DNA of 64,000 nt from JAJEEA01 sp965116765 (GTDB taxonomy: Bacteria; Acidobacteriota; Vicinamibacteria; Vicinamibacterales; UBA8438), in assembly GCA_965116765.1 (NCBI GenBank), contig OZ220718.1, positions 434,001-498,000 on the forward strand, read 5' to 3'. The stretch's first letter is position 1; every line of letters starts with the position of its first letter. The translations under genes were made by a program, and so were the position numbers. Below, in pieces: positions 33,873-43,198 of this stretch. The notes beneath the pieces were generated by a model, which saw only the letters and a list, made by a program, of their open reading frames with translations, was not told the origin of the DNA and did not search any database.

Positions 33873-34166
33873 CTATGTACGAGACCGCCAGCGCTCGGGA
33901 TGTTGTCGGCCGTGCACGGCAAGCACGACGACCGTGTCGCCAACCGCTCGAAAATAGACAGCGTACGGAAAGCGCCGGAGCACCGCTCGCCGAATCGCCC
34001 CGTGCACCTTGGGGAACGTCGCCGGATTCTCCGCGATTCGCGCAACCGTGCGATCGAGGGCTCCTACGAACTCGGTTCCGAGACCGGGGCGCCTACTCTC
34101 GTACCAACGCCGCACATCCGACACTTCAACCGCGGCTTCGGCCCGAAATCCGACGGACCGTGTCAC
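33873..34166 (-). CDS. ParE/RelE-family toxin
   Basis: 97-aa toxin of the ParE/RelE superfamily: AEAAVEVSDVRRWYESRRPG, FVGALDRTVARIAENPATFP, then RRAVLRRFPYAVYFRAVGD and VVVLAVHGRQHPERWRSR. Members inhibit gyrase or cut mRNA, and the sequence alone does not settle which. Its GTG start overlaps the antitoxin stop by four bases (GTGA). Confidence 0.88.
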   Translation of the reverse strand: MTRSVGFRAEAAVEVSDVRRWYESRRPGLGTEFVGALDRTVARIAENPATFPKVHGAIRRAVLRRFPYAVYFRAVGDTVVVLAVHGRQHPERWRSRT

Positions 34167-34387
34167 CGGCCACCCAGCTGACGACGTATCTCGTTCCAGG
34201 GAATCGCCGAGGCGGGGTCTTCGAGATGCGCCGCCCAGCGCCGGTCCAACTCCGTCTCCTGCTCCGGGGTGAGGACGAGCTCCGCATCACGCTCGGCGTC
34301 GGTGAGACTATCCCACAACGCCATCGCAATCGCGGCACGTGCCGAGGCGGGAAGCTTGAGCAACGCGGAGACCGTCGTGGCGGGCAT
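34163..34387 (-). CDS. Addiction-module antitoxin (TIGR02574-like)
   Basis: 74-aa partner of the ParE/RelE toxin. The pattern LLKLPASARAAIAMALWDSL followed by LTPEQETELDRRWAAHLEDP and IPWNEIRRQL is the small helical antitoxin family that usually precedes ParE-like toxins. Start ATG 34387. It is the fourth toxin-antitoxin pair in the window. Confidence 0.88.
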   Translation of the reverse strand: MPATTVSALLKLPASARAAIAMALWDSLTDAERDAELVLTPEQETELDRRWAAHLEDPASAIPWNEIRRQLGGR

Positions 34388-34462
34388 GACTCGATCCTGT
34401 CACTCCCGGGTCCTGACGGCAAGACCTTGACTACCCGGCCGGGCGGGTGTGCGGTGTCGGGG

Positions 34463-35092
34463 TCAGGAGCCGCCGGTCAGCTCCGACACGTTCAGTCCTG
34501 TCGCCTTCTTCAGGCGCTCGATCAGCTTGCGGTGAATCCTGGCGGGGTCGCCGCCATTGGTCAGCACCGCAAACTCCGAGATGCACGTGACGTGCATGCC
34601 GCAGAGGACGAAGTCGTTCATGCCCCGGGCGCCGAGGAAGTGCGCGCCGGCGAGCAGCGAGGCGGCGTCGATGACGACCCCGTAGGCGCTCCTGCCGATC
34701 CGGTCCTTCACCTCGTCGGCGAGCATGGCCCAGTTGTTCTCGGTGAACCGCTTCATCGCCTCGTCGTTGGCGGTGCGGTGGCACCGGAACTCCTCGTCCG
34801 AGGTGATGCCCCATTCGTTCTCGACCCAGCTCCCGTCATCGTCCTTGAAGCCGATGTCCCGCAGGGCGGCCAGGGTCATCTGGTAGTAGCCGATGGCCGT
34901 GCTGTTCGACGGGCTGAGAGCGCAGCCCCTCGATTCGTGTCTCCTCGCCAGGTCCAGATAGTCGCGCACGTCGGCGTTGTTCGCCGCGACGAGGGCGGTA
35001 ACGCTCAGGAGGCCGGCCAGCGCGGCGGCGCGGAAGCGGCGGCGGGTCGGAACGGGGCGGAGCGGCGTGGGCGCGGATCGTCGTCGTGACAT
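34463..35092 (-). CDS. Secreted lysozyme/transglycosylase-like protein, tentative
   Basis: 209 aa with an Arg-rich start and a signal-like segment (RAAALAGLLSVTALVAA). The part RRHESRGCALSPSNSTAIGY followed by YQM and TLAALRDIG resembles the glutamate-containing E-S-x-G...GxYQM pattern of the lysozyme-like transglycosylase fold, where that Glu is catalytic. The rest (EEFRCHRTANDEAMKRF, CGMHVTCISEFAV) has cysteine pairs that could form disulphides. I see no peptidoglycan-binding domain, so the assignment is tentative. It lies between the antitoxin gene and cassette 2. Confidence 0.55.
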   Translation of the reverse strand: MSRRRSAPTPLRPVPTRRRFRAAALAGLLSVTALVAANNADVRDYLDLARRHESRGCALSPSNSTAIGYYQMTLAALRDIGFKDDDGSWVENEWGITSDEEFRCHRTANDEAMKRFTENNWAMLADEVKDRIGRSAYGVVIDAASLLAGAHFLGARGMNDFVLCGMHVTCISEFAVLTNGGDPARIHRKLIERLKKATGLNVSELTGGS

Positions 35093-35222
35093 CGGTCAGG
35101 CCAAAGTGGTCCCCGAAGTCGGGACGCAAACGTCGGAATTCGGCAACGGGTACGGCGAAGGTCGATTGGAATGGTCGCGCGAATGAAGGGACGTCGGAGG
35201 CTCGGGTCAGAATGCGGTGAAG

Positions 35223-35247
35223 GAGCAGGGGCTTCCGGCCCCTGCTC
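35223..35247 (-). terminator. Perfect 10-bp hairpin after cassette-2 ankyrin gene
   Basis: GAGCAGGGGC-TTCCG-GCCCCTGCTC lies 21 nt beyond the stop codon of the minus-strand ankyrin gene. It is a strong stem with a short loop and no T tract; a likely end of the cassette-2 transcript. Confidence 0.6.
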
Positions 35248-35268
35248 CCGCCGGAAGTCGTACGGCGG

Positions 35269-36801
35269 CTACTGCTGTTGCTGCGCCGGTCGCGAATACT
35301 GGTCGATGTGCACCGGTCGCGGCCCGTCGGTCGGTATGCCCTCCCGCGCCATGATGAGCTCGAGGGCGTCGATGGTGGGCCGGGACATCCTCGGCAGGCC
35401 GTTCCGGAACCCTTCGGCGATGAACAGGGGCGTGCGCCCCCGGGCGTTCGTCTGCCTCCAGACCTCGGAATCGGCACCGCTCGCGGCCAGCAGTCCCACG
35501 ACCGCGGGGAAGTTGCCGTACGCCGCGCCGTGCATCGCGGTGTCCCCGCTGACATCCACCGCGTCGATGTCGGCCCCGAGATCGAGCAGCAGCTGGGTGG
35601 CGATCAGCGCCTCGGCCTCGCTGCCCGCTTCCTCGTCGGGCGCGTTGGTGCCGAGGCCGGCCGCCGCCATCAGAGGCGTGCTCAGCTCGGCGTTGGGCAG
35701 GAACGGGTCGGCCCCCAGCTCGAGGAGCTGCTGCATGAGGCCCGCGTCGGCCCGGTCGGCAGCCATGAGGAAGGCCGTCGCCCCTTCCATCTCCAGACCC
35801 GACGCGGTGTGCGGCGGGCGCCTGCCCTGCTCGAGGCGCAGGTTCACGTCGGCCCCCAGCGCGACGAGGGCCCGTGCGAACTGCAGGCTCGTGAGGCGGC
35901 CCGCCCCTTCCGGCGCGGGGTCGCCCCGGTCGCTGGCGTCCGGCTTCCGCACCCAGCTCAGGGTGTGCAGCGGCGCAAAGCCGGTGCGCTGGTCGTTGGG
36001 GTCGGCGCCGGCCTTGATGAGCTCGACGGCGAGCTCGAAGTGGCCGTTGCGCACCGCCAGCAGCAGCGGGCTCATGCCGTCGTCGACCGGCCGGTAGGTC
36101 GCGTTGTTGACGGCTCGATCCGGTCCGTCCTTGATGCGGGTGAGCTCCGCGTTCACGTCCACGCCGGCGCCGAGCAGGGCCCGGGTGGCGGCGATGTGTC
36201 CTCCCCGCACCGCGAAGAAGAGCGGGGTGAAGCCGGATCGCAGCGAGGCGTGCACGTCGGCGCCGGCCGCGAGCAGCGTCTCCACGATGGGCGTGTGTCC
36301 CTCGGCCGCCGCCCACATCAGGGCGGTCTGGTCGCGGGCCTCGCGCGCGTTGGGGTCGGCGCCCTTCGCCAGCAGGGCCTCGACCGCGGCGAGGCTGCCG
36401 GTGCGGGCCGCGGTCATCAGCACCGTCTCACCGCCGCGAAGCGCCGCGTCGGGGTCGGCCCCGGCGTCGAGGAGCAGCCTCACGAGGTCGGCGTTGCCGT
36501 TGGTGGCGGCCAGCGACAGCGGCGGCACGCCGTAGCGGTTCACCGCGTCGACGTCGGCGCCCGCCCGCACGATCAGCCCCGCGGTGTCCGCGTCGTCGTG
36601 GTACGCCGCCCAGTGGAGGGCGGTCATCCCGTCGACCTGCGCCGCGTTGACGTCGGCGCCCCCCGCGTGCAGCAACGTGCGGACCAGCGCGGCGTTCCCC
36701 TCCTCGGCCGCGTCGGCGAGCGGGGCCTCGCCGGCCGCCCACGCGGTTCCGGCCAGCGCCAGCGCCAGCACCGACAGTCGGACGATTCGTCCTGGATGCA
36801 T
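35269..36801 (-). CDS. Secreted ankyrin-repeat protein, cassette 2
   Basis: 510-aa paralogue of the cassette-1 ankyrin protein. Signal peptide (IVRLSVLALALAGTAWAA), then about nine ankyrin repeats, e.g. DGMTALHWAAYHDDADTAGL, RYGVPPLSLAATNGNADLV, GETVLMTAARTGSLAAVEAL, QTALMWAAAEGHTPIVETL, and late GDTAMHGAAYGNFPAVVGLL. The non-repeat insertion FAPLHTLSWVRKPDASDRG corresponds to the one in cassette 1, so the two arose by duplication of the whole protein. ATG 36801 is preferred (GGGAGA upstream) over ATG 36825. Confidence 0.85.
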   Translation of the reverse strand: MHPGRIVRLSVLALALAGTAWAAGEAPLADAAEEGNAALVRTLLHAGGADVNAAQVDGMTALHWAAYHDDADTAGLIVRAGADVDAVNRYGVPPLSLAATNGNADLVRLLLDAGADPDAALRGGETVLMTAARTGSLAAVEALLAKGADPNAREARDQTALMWAAAEGHTPIVETLLAAGADVHASLRSGFTPLFFAVRGGHIAATRALLGAGVDVNAELTRIKDGPDRAVNNATYRPVDDGMSPLLLAVRNGHFELAVELIKAGADPNDQRTGFAPLHTLSWVRKPDASDRGDPAPEGAGRLTSLQFARALVALGADVNLRLEQGRRPPHTASGLEMEGATAFLMAADRADAGLMQQLLELGADPFLPNAELSTPLMAAAGLGTNAPDEEAGSEAEALIATQLLLDLGADIDAVDVSGDTAMHGAAYGNFPAVVGLLAASGADSEVWRQTNARGRTPLFIAEGFRNGLPRMSRPTIDALELIMAREGIPTDGPRPVHIDQYSRPAQQQQ

Positions 36802-36861
36802 CGGTTGTTCTCCCGGCCCGGCCATCGCCGCCTCGGCGCCGATCGCCGCCGGCCAAGCTGC

Positions 36862-36897
36862 GGGGCCGGCGCCTCCGTGAAGGAAGGCGCCGGCCCC
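36862..36897 (-). terminator. Perfect 12-bp hairpin between DUF1552 and ankyrin genes, cassette 2
   Basis: GGGGCCGGCGCC (36862-36873) and GGCGCCGGCCCC (36886-36897) around a 12-nt loop, 22 nt beyond the DUF1552 stop. It has no T tract. Its position matches the hairpin in cassette 1 (17318-17361), although the sequences differ. Confidence 0.6.
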
Positions 36898-36919
36898 TGA
36901 TTACCTATCGGCCGTTGCG

Positions 36920-38263
36920 CTACACCGCGACAGGGTCGAAGAGGGTGTCGACGGTCCCGGTGCTGTCGCCGAACTGGTCGAGCTTCACGCCCACCCGGTC
37001 GAGCAGGGTGAGGTGGAGGTTGGCCAGCGGCTTGCCGGTCTCGTAGCGGATGTGCTGCCCGCCCTGCAGGCCCGCCGCGGCCCCGCCCGCCACGAGGATC
37101 GGCAGGTTGACGTGGTCGTGGAGGCTCGGGTTGCCCATCCCGCTGCCGTACATGTAGACGGTCTGGTCGAGCAGCGACCCGTCGCCGTCGGGGGTCTCCT
37201 TCAGCTTCCGGAGGAACTCGGCGAACAGCGAGACGTGGAACGTGTTGATCTTGGCGATCTTCGCGAGCTTCTCGGGGTCGTTGCCGTGGTGGCTCGTCGG
37301 GTGGTGCGGATCCGGCACGCCGATCTCCGGATACGTGCGGTTGCTCAGCTCGCGCGTGAGCTGGAACGTCACGATGCGGGTGATGTCGCCCTGGAACGCC
37401 AGCACCTGCAGGTCGAACATCAGCCGCGCGTGGTCGGCGAACGAGTCGGGCACGCCCACCGGGCGGTCGAGGTCGGGGAACAGGTTGTCGCTGGCCGCCG
37501 CCTCCGCCCGCTGAATCTGGCGCTCCACCTCGCGGATGCTGTCGAGGTACTGCTCGACGCGGGCCCGGTCGGCCGCCCCCACCGCGCCCTTGAGCCGCGC
37601 GATGTCCTCGCCGAACGAGTCGAGCAGGCTCGCCCGGCTCTCGAGCGCGGCCTGCCGCTCCTCCGCCGTGCCGCCCTCCCCGAAGAGCCGCTCGAACACG
37701 ATGCGGGGATGGGCCTCCGACGGCAGCGGGGTCGTCGGGGACGACCACGACAGGCAGTTCTGGTAGACGCAGGCGTAGCCGTTGTTGCAGACGCCCGCGA
37801 GCGGGTTCAGGTCCATCGACAGCTCGAGCGACGGCAGCTGCGTGTCCTGGCCGATCTGCAGGGCCGCGAGCTGGTCGGCGGTGGTGCCGAGGAAGTAGTC
37901 GGAGCTCTCGGTGTGCTTGGCGTAGGCGGCGCTGAGGAACCCGGAGTTCGACGTGTCGTGCGTGCCCGGGTAGGAGAGCTGCAGCTCGGTGTTGGTCACC
38001 ACCGTGAGCTGCTCCTTGACCGGCTCGAGGGGGCTGAGGATGGGCGTGAGCTGGCCCAGCTCGTCCCGATCCGCGGGCGTCCACCGCTGGTGGTCGCAGC
38101 CCATCGGAATGAAGACGTACCCCAAGCGCCGGATCGGCTTGGCCGGCGTCCGGGCGAGGGCGGTCGCCGCGGGGATCATCGCATCGAGCAGGGGCAGGGC
38201 CAGGGTCGCCTGCACGCCCTTCAGGAACGTACGCCGCGGTAACGCCTTCTTGGTGATGATCAT
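36920..38263 (-). CDS. DUF1552 Tat-exported protein, cassette 2
   Basis: 447-aa paralogue of the cassette-1 protein. Twin-arginine signal ALPRRTFLKGVQATLALPLL, then GYVFIPMGCDHQRWTP, YPGTHDTSNSGFLSAAYAKH, HPRIVFERLFGEGG, REVERQIQRAEA, PHHPTSHHGNDPEKL and YMYGSGMGNPSLHDHVNLP. The histidine-rich segments are shared with copy 1 and are the best guess for a metal site. The start ATG overlaps the stop of the upstream cytochrome gene by four bases, as in cassette 1. Confidence 0.86.
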   Translation of the reverse strand: MIITKKALPRRTFLKGVQATLALPLLDAMIPAATALARTPAKPIRRLGYVFIPMGCDHQRWTPADRDELGQLTPILSPLEPVKEQLTVVTNTELQLSYPGTHDTSNSGFLSAAYAKHTESSDYFLGTTADQLAALQIGQDTQLPSLELSMDLNPLAGVCNNGYACVYQNCLSWSSPTTPLPSEAHPRIVFERLFGEGGTAEERQAALESRASLLDSFGEDIARLKGAVGAADRARVEQYLDSIREVERQIQRAEAAASDNLFPDLDRPVGVPDSFADHARLMFDLQVLAFQGDITRIVTFQLTRELSNRTYPEIGVPDPHHPTSHHGNDPEKLAKIAKINTFHVSLFAEFLRKLKETPDGDGSLLDQTVYMYGSGMGNPSLHDHVNLPILVAGGAAAGLQGGQHIRYETGKPLANLHLTLLDRVGVKLDQFGDSTGTVDTLFDPVAV

Positions 38264-40665
38264 GTGGGGTTCCTCATCTGAAACGGAACGCTCTTGACGA
38301 TGCCGAGTATCAGCGACGAGAAGCGGTAGTCTTCCGCTTCGGCCTCGCGGACGATGGCGCGGACGGCGGGCGCGTCGTAGTACTCGACGCCCCGGCCCAG
38401 CGCAAACGTGAGCAGCTTCTCCGTCAGCCGGCCGACGAACAGATCAGGCCGGCTCAGCAGGCCGTCCTCGAGGCCGTCCACCCCGACGAGGGCCCCGACG
38501 CCGGGCAACCCGCCCGACACGTCGATGACGCCGTTGTCGCCCTCCTGATCGCGCCAGCGGCCGAGGGCGTCGAAGTTCTCGAGGGCGAAGCCGACGGGGT
38601 CGATGGTCCGGTGGCAGCTCGCGCACGCCGGGCTGTTGCGGTGCTGGGCCAGCCGCTCCCGCATCGGCAGGTTGGCCGCCACCTCGTTCTCCTCGAGGGC
38701 CGGCACGTCGGGGAGCGGCGGGGGGGGCGGGGCCCCGAAGATGTTGTCGAGGACCCAGACGCCGCGGATGATCGGCGAGGTCCGGGTGGCGTAGGAGGTG
38801 ACGGCGAGGACGCTGCCGTGCCGCAGGAGCCCGCCGCGCCGGCTGTCGGGGTCGAGGGCCACCCGCCGGAACCGGGTGCCGTAGACGTCGGGAATGCCGT
38901 AGTGCTTGGCGAGGCGCTCGTTCAGGAACGTGTAGTCGGCCCGCAGGAGGTCGAGCACGCTGCGGTCCTCGTCGATCACGCTGTCGATGAACCGCTCCGT
39001 CTCCTCCCGCATCGCCTGCCGCAGGTTGTCGTCGAAGTCGGGGAAGATTCGCCCGTTCGGGCTCAGCGCCGCGAGGTTGCGGAGGCGCAGCCACTGCCCG
39101 GCGAAGTTGCTGGCGAGGTTGAACGCGCGGGGGTCGGCGAGCATCCGGCGGGTCTGCCGCTCGAGCTCGTCGGGGTCGCTCAGCTCGCCGCGTATCGCCG
39201 CGTCCAGCAGCTCGTCGTCCGGGATGCTGCTCCAGAGGAAGAACGAGAGCCGGGACGCCAGCTCCAGGTCGCTGACGTGATACGCGGGGATGCCGCCGCC
39301 GCGGTCGGGGTCGACCTCGACCCGGAACAGGAACTGCGGATTGATGAGGACCGCGCTCAGCGCGCGGCCGATGCCGGCGTCGAAATCGCCGCCGGCCCGG
39401 CCTTCGCGGAAGAACGCCATCGGGCCGTCGAGATCCGCGTCCGAGACCGGCCGCCGGTAGGCCCGCCGCATCAGGGTGGAGAGTATCTCCCGCGCGCAGC
39501 CGTCCTCCTCGCTCGCCTGCGCCGGCCGGCACACGAACAGCCGCTCGCGGCTCGGGGTGTCGCTGACGCCCTGCGGGGCGTAGGGGCCGGTGATCGACAC
39601 CTGGTAGACGGCCGGGGTCAACCGGGGATGACGGGTCTCGTTGAAGTGCGACTGTCCGGGCCGGCGCTCGGTCTCCATGAGCGACGAGGCGCTCTTCAGG
39701 AACGTGACGCCGAGGTCGTGGGGGCCGGCGGTCACCGACGCGCGCACCTGCAGGTCGCGGTCGACCAGCGCATCGTCCCCGCGCTCCGGCCGCTGCACCG
39801 TGAAGCTCGCGACGGGCACGCGGTCGAGCAGGATCTCCATCTCGTGCGGCCGCCGGTCCCGCAGCCCGCCGATGTTGCCGGTGCGGTTCCGGGCGAGCCG
39901 GACCTGGATGTCGTAGTCGCCGTCCTGCGCGAACGTGTAGGGAATCACGACGCCGCCGCGGGTGCCGAGGGGCAGCCCCGGCACGTGCTCTTCCTGCGTC
40001 GTGTCCGCGGGCACGCGGATCACGTCGGCCTGCAGCGAGGTCTGGGTGCTGCCGATGACGAGCCGGCTGATCTTCTGGGCGGCCGAGATGTAGCGGTCGA
40101 GCAGGGCCGGCGGGAGGTCGCCGACGGTCACGTTGTCGAAGCCGTAGCCGCTCTCGTCGGGCGGCAGCAGGGTGGTGGCGTCGACGTCGAGGGCCAGGAG
40201 GTCGCGGATGGCGTTCTGGTACTCGGTGCGGTTGAGGCGGCGCAGGGTCTCGGTGCGGCCCGGGTTCGGGCTCGCGGACGCCGCGGCGTCGAGCGTCGAC
40301 GCCAGCCACGAGGCCATCGCGGCGGTGGCCCCGGCCGGCGGCTGCGGCCGGTTCGGGGGGGGCATGGTGCTCGTGCGCAGCTTGCGCACCACGTTCTCCC
40401 AGATCTCGGCCTCGGCCGGCACGTGCGCGACGTCGATGTTCTCCAGGCTCAGCCCGGCCGTCTCGAGCCGGTCGTTGTGACAGGCGATGCAGTAGCGGTC
40501 GAGGAGCTGGCGGGCGTCGGCCGCCGGCGGCGAGAGCGCCGCCGCGGCCCCTCCGCCCGCCGATTCCTGGGCGCCGGCGGGGAGCGCCAGGGCCAGACCG
40601 AGGATCACCGCCCCGGCGGGCAGCGTCCTGATGCGGGAAACGGCCCGGGAAGACCCAAATCTCAT
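38260..40665 (-). CDS. DUF1592/DUF1588/DUF1585 diheme-type cytochrome protein, cassette 2
   Basis: 801 aa. Signal peptide (LPAGAVILGLALALPAGAQ), haem site CIACH (Cys59, Cys62, His63), DUF1587 (LRRLNRTEYQNAIRDLLAL), DUF1595 (MRRAYRRPVSDADL), DUF1592 (SRLSFFLWSSIPDDELLDA), DUF1588 with the second haem site CASCH, then DUF1585 (KLLTFALGRGVEYYDAPAVR). The domain order is identical to the cassette-1 protein, but overall divergence suggests an old duplication or separate acquisition. It forms one unit with the DUF1552 and ankyrin genes. Confidence 0.86.
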   Translation of the reverse strand: MRFGSSRAVSRIRTLPAGAVILGLALALPAGAQESAGGGAAAALSPPAADARQLLDRYCIACHNDRLETAGLSLENIDVAHVPAEAEIWENVVRKLRTSTMPPPNRPQPPAGATAAMASWLASTLDAAASASPNPGRTETLRRLNRTEYQNAIRDLLALDVDATTLLPPDESGYGFDNVTVGDLPPALLDRYISAAQKISRLVIGSTQTSLQADVIRVPADTTQEEHVPGLPLGTRGGVVIPYTFAQDGDYDIQVRLARNRTGNIGGLRDRRPHEMEILLDRVPVASFTVQRPERGDDALVDRDLQVRASVTAGPHDLGVTFLKSASSLMETERRPGQSHFNETRHPRLTPAVYQVSITGPYAPQGVSDTPSRERLFVCRPAQASEEDGCAREILSTLMRRAYRRPVSDADLDGPMAFFREGRAGGDFDAGIGRALSAVLINPQFLFRVEVDPDRGGGIPAYHVSDLELASRLSFFLWSSIPDDELLDAAIRGELSDPDELERQTRRMLADPRAFNLASNFAGQWLRLRNLAALSPNGRIFPDFDDNLRQAMREETERFIDSVIDEDRSVLDLLRADYTFLNERLAKHYGIPDVYGTRFRRVALDPDSRRGGLLRHGSVLAVTSYATRTSPIIRGVWVLDNIFGAPPPPPLPDVPALEENEVAANLPMRERLAQHRNSPACASCHRTIDPVGFALENFDALGRWRDQEGDNGVIDVSGGLPGVGALVGVDGLEDGLLSRPDLFVGRLTEKLLTFALGRGVEYYDAPAVRAIVREAEAEDYRFSSLILGIVKSVPFQMRNPT

Positions 40666-40714
40666 CCGGGCATTGTAGGCCCCAAAGCGTCAGAACTCAA
40701 GGGTTTCCGGGCCG

Positions 40715-40796
40715 GGAGTCTGCGCCGTGGAACGGTGCGGACTCCTGGCAGGGTCGGCGGGCGCCCAGCGGAGCCGAGGGCGACGATGGGCGGGCC
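40715..40796 (+). repeat. Dispersed hairpin element, full copy
   Basis: GGAGTC-T-GCGCCG / TGGAA / CGGTGC-G-GACTCC (40715-40745), then GGCGGGCGCCCAGCGGAGCC, GAGGGCGACGATGGGCGGGCC. Very close to the copy at 25892. Here it lies between the start of the minus-strand cytochrome gene and the 3' end of the LMF-like gene. Confidence 0.8.
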
Positions 40797-40826
40797 GGAA
40801 GCCCGTGGCGGGAGCGTCCCGATGTC

Positions 40827-42338
40827 TCACTCCGGGCCCCGGCGGCCGAGGGGTTCGGTCATCGGTCCGAGCCGCTCCCGCGTCCACCAGTCCCCGCCCG
40901 CGGCTTCCTCCCGGGTCGTGAACCGGTAGCGGTACATCACGGGCCGGACGAAACGGGGCGGCCCGTCGGGGAACGGGGTGCCGCCGAGCAGGCGGAGGGC
41001 GGCCGGGTCGTCCTCGAGCAGGCCCTCCGCGAGGGGCAGCAGCCAGTGGGCGTTGCCGCGCGGATCGAGGGCCGCGAACCACAGCTGCCAGTCGAGGCGC
41101 GGCATGTGCGGCTGCACGAAGCCGGGGGCGCGGGCGGGGTCTCCCGGCTTCCAGCGGAACGGGTACTCCAGCCACGTCGCGCCGTCCGCGCTCCCCTCGA
41201 TGACGATTTCGGGGCGCTCGGTCGTCATCACCCGGAACAGCCCGTAGCCGTTGACGGAGCGGAACGGACCGGCCCAGTCGTCGAGCACGACGCGCACCCA
41301 GGCCGGCATCGGGGCGGGGCGGCGGACCTCGCGGACCGTCGCGAGCACGCTGAGCCCCGCCAGCGCCGCCGCCACCCCCGTCCGCGCCGCCCGCCGCCAC
41401 GCCGGTCCGGGCGGCCGGGCGCGCTGAGGCATGCCGGCGGGGGAGACGCCCATCCGGAGCAGCGACGCGACCGCGTCGTCGTCGAGCGTCGACAGATAGA
41501 GGACGACGGCGAGGAGGTTGAAGAAGCCGTAGTTGCCGGTCGCGGCAATCAGGACCTGCAGCAGACAGAGGAGGCCGCAGCCCGCCATCCGCACCCCGCG
41601 GAAGCGGGCCGGCGCGAGGATCGCGAAGGCGACCGCGATCTCGACGAGGAACATCACGCCGACGGAGAGGACGCCGAACCAGTCGGGGGCGTTGTGGAAG
41701 TACCAGCCCACCCAGGTCGGCAGGGGCTGGGTCTCGTAGTGGTGCTCGAGGGCGGTGAAGCCGCGCCACGCCGCGTCGCCGCTCGTCAGCTTGGTGACGC
41801 CCGAGAGGAACGTCAGCTTGAACGCCAGGCCCCAGACCAGCCAGCGCGCCGCCGCGCTCGGCTCGCCCCCCGTCCCCAGCCGCACCCGCCGCCCCGGCGG
41901 GGCGTAGAGCACGGCCAGCAGCCCCGCCTCGAGCAGCAGCCGGTCCCACTGGAACTGCAGGAACTCCTGTCCCGCGACGGACAGCCCCAGATAGCAGGCC
42001 CAGAGGGCCGCGAACACCGCCCGCGGCGCGACGCCGGCCATGGCCGCGAGCGACAGGGCGACGCCGAGCCAGCACGACGCGGTGAGGAAGCCGTCGCCCG
42101 GCCAGAGCCAGAGCAGCGTGGGCAGCCGATGGTACGCGGCGCCGCCCCAGAGGTCGCGGGCGCGATCGAGGTACCCGGCCGCCGGCAGCAGGCCGTCGGC
42201 GCCGACGAGGGCGAGAATCTGCGGGGCGAGCGACGCGAACGCCAGCAGGTAGACGAGGCCGAGCAGGCGGAGGAACAGGTCGCGCGACAGGGCGAAGTAC
42301 GGCGGACCGCCGGCGGCGGCCGGGAGGAAGCCGGGCAC
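40827..42338 (-). CDS. Lipase maturation factor-like membrane protein
   Basis: 503-aa integral membrane protein of the LMF1 type, known in animals for folding of secreted lipases; bacterial members have no proven role. Supporting features: FLRLLGLVYLLAFASLAPQI near the start, GQEFLQFQWDRLLLEAGLLA, RWLVWGLAFKLTFLSGVTKL, the YETQPLPTWVGWYFHNAP segment, and a soluble C-terminal part with EYPFRWKPGDPAR and PHMPRLDWQLWFAALDPRG. I chose GTG 42338 because the first transmembrane segment then starts near residue 20; upstream sequence is not protein-like. A chaperone for exported enzymes is plausible. Confidence 0.78.
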   Translation of the reverse strand: MPGFLPAAAGGPPYFALSRDLFLRLLGLVYLLAFASLAPQILALVGADGLLPAAGYLDRARDLWGGAAYHRLPTLLWLWPGDGFLTASCWLGVALSLAAMAGVAPRAVFAALWACYLGLSVAGQEFLQFQWDRLLLEAGLLAVLYAPPGRRVRLGTGGEPSAAARWLVWGLAFKLTFLSGVTKLTSGDAAWRGFTALEHHYETQPLPTWVGWYFHNAPDWFGVLSVGVMFLVEIAVAFAILAPARFRGVRMAGCGLLCLLQVLIAATGNYGFFNLLAVVLYLSTLDDDAVASLLRMGVSPAGMPQRARPPGPAWRRAARTGVAAALAGLSVLATVREVRRPAPMPAWVRVVLDDWAGPFRSVNGYGLFRVMTTERPEIVIEGSADGATWLEYPFRWKPGDPARAPGFVQPHMPRLDWQLWFAALDPRGNAHWLLPLAEGLLEDDPAALRLLGGTPFPDGPPRFVRPVMYRYRFTTREEAAGGDWWTRERLGPMTEPLGRRGPE

Positions 42339-42511
42339 GCGGCATTGTAGCGTCGCCTTGGCGCCGCGCCCGGCGGGACTTGATTCCGAACGCAAGTCGG
42401 TTCGGGGAGCCGACCGGCAGAGGGGCCTCGGCCGCTCGGTTGCTGGGGCCTCGCCAGCCCGGTGTGCACCGGCAGACATCCGCGAGGTGACGGCGCCGAG
42501 TATGGTGACCG

Positions 42512-43198
42512 TCAGGCGGTTGCCGTGAGCCGCTCGAGCCATTCCCGAAAGTGGCGGCATTGCGATTGCAGGGCGGGCAATCCGATCTTCGCGGCCACAA
42601 TCGAGCCGGCAGACGCCTTGCTGCCCTCGTATTCCGGTATCGCCGCGATGATTCTCTTTGATGGTGCGGTGTTCGGTCCGTCGTCGACGAGCTCCGGTGA
42701 ATTGACTCCCGCCGCCGTATCGACGAGCTGCCGAATCGGAATCGGTCGGTCCGGGAACTGAGTGTCGAGCTTCCGAGGATCGGCGAACAACAGGGCCTCG
42801 AACTCGTGAAGCTGGATGTATGGAATGAACCTCTTGTCGTCGATGGCCTCGCTCAGCGCGGTCTCCAGAAGCTCTACGCGCGCGTAGGCATCGGATGCCT
42901 GCGCAGCGTCCGCGTAGCGGGGAAAGTCCGTGGGCAGCCCGTACAGGTCGAACATGGTCGTGAATCTCGCGTTCTCACTGCCGTCTCCCCGCAGCCATCG
43001 GCGAATGTCGTCCCGCGCGTGCTGCCAGGTCGTGAGACCACCTCGATACATCATGTGCTTCGCTCGCCGCTCCCGCCGGGTCGTGATGCAGTGTGCCGCG
43101 GTGACAATCGACCGGGCCGCGAAGTGGTCGCGCAGCACTGTATTGACGAAGTTCTCCTCGGTCTGTCCCTCGACGATGAAGTTGATGCGGAGGTACAT
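42512..43198 (-). CDS. DUF4276 protein, effector-like partner of AAA ATPase
   Basis: 228 aa. The start LRINFIVEGQTEENFVNTVL (Glu10), a central FTTMFDLYGLPTDFPRY (Asp84, Asp91) and LHEFEALLFADP (Glu132, Glu134) are the DUF4276 blocks; their order resembles the acidic residues of TOPRIM-like nucleases of the OLD/Abi type, an inference. Start ATG 43198 shares its A with the stop of the AAA gene (TGATG), so the two products are made together. Probable toxic effector of an anti-phage or abortive-infection pair; no direct evidence for activity in the sequence. Confidence 0.78.
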   Translation of the reverse strand: MYLRINFIVEGQTEENFVNTVLRDHFAARSIVTAAHCITTRRERRAKHMMYRGGLTTWQHARDDIRRWLRGDGSENARFTTMFDLYGLPTDFPRYADAAQASDAYARVELLETALSEAIDDKRFIPYIQLHEFEALLFADPRKLDTQFPDRPIPIRQLVDTAAGVNSPELVDDGPNTAPSKRIIAAIPEYEGSKASAGSIVAAKIGLPALQSQCRHFREWLERLTATA

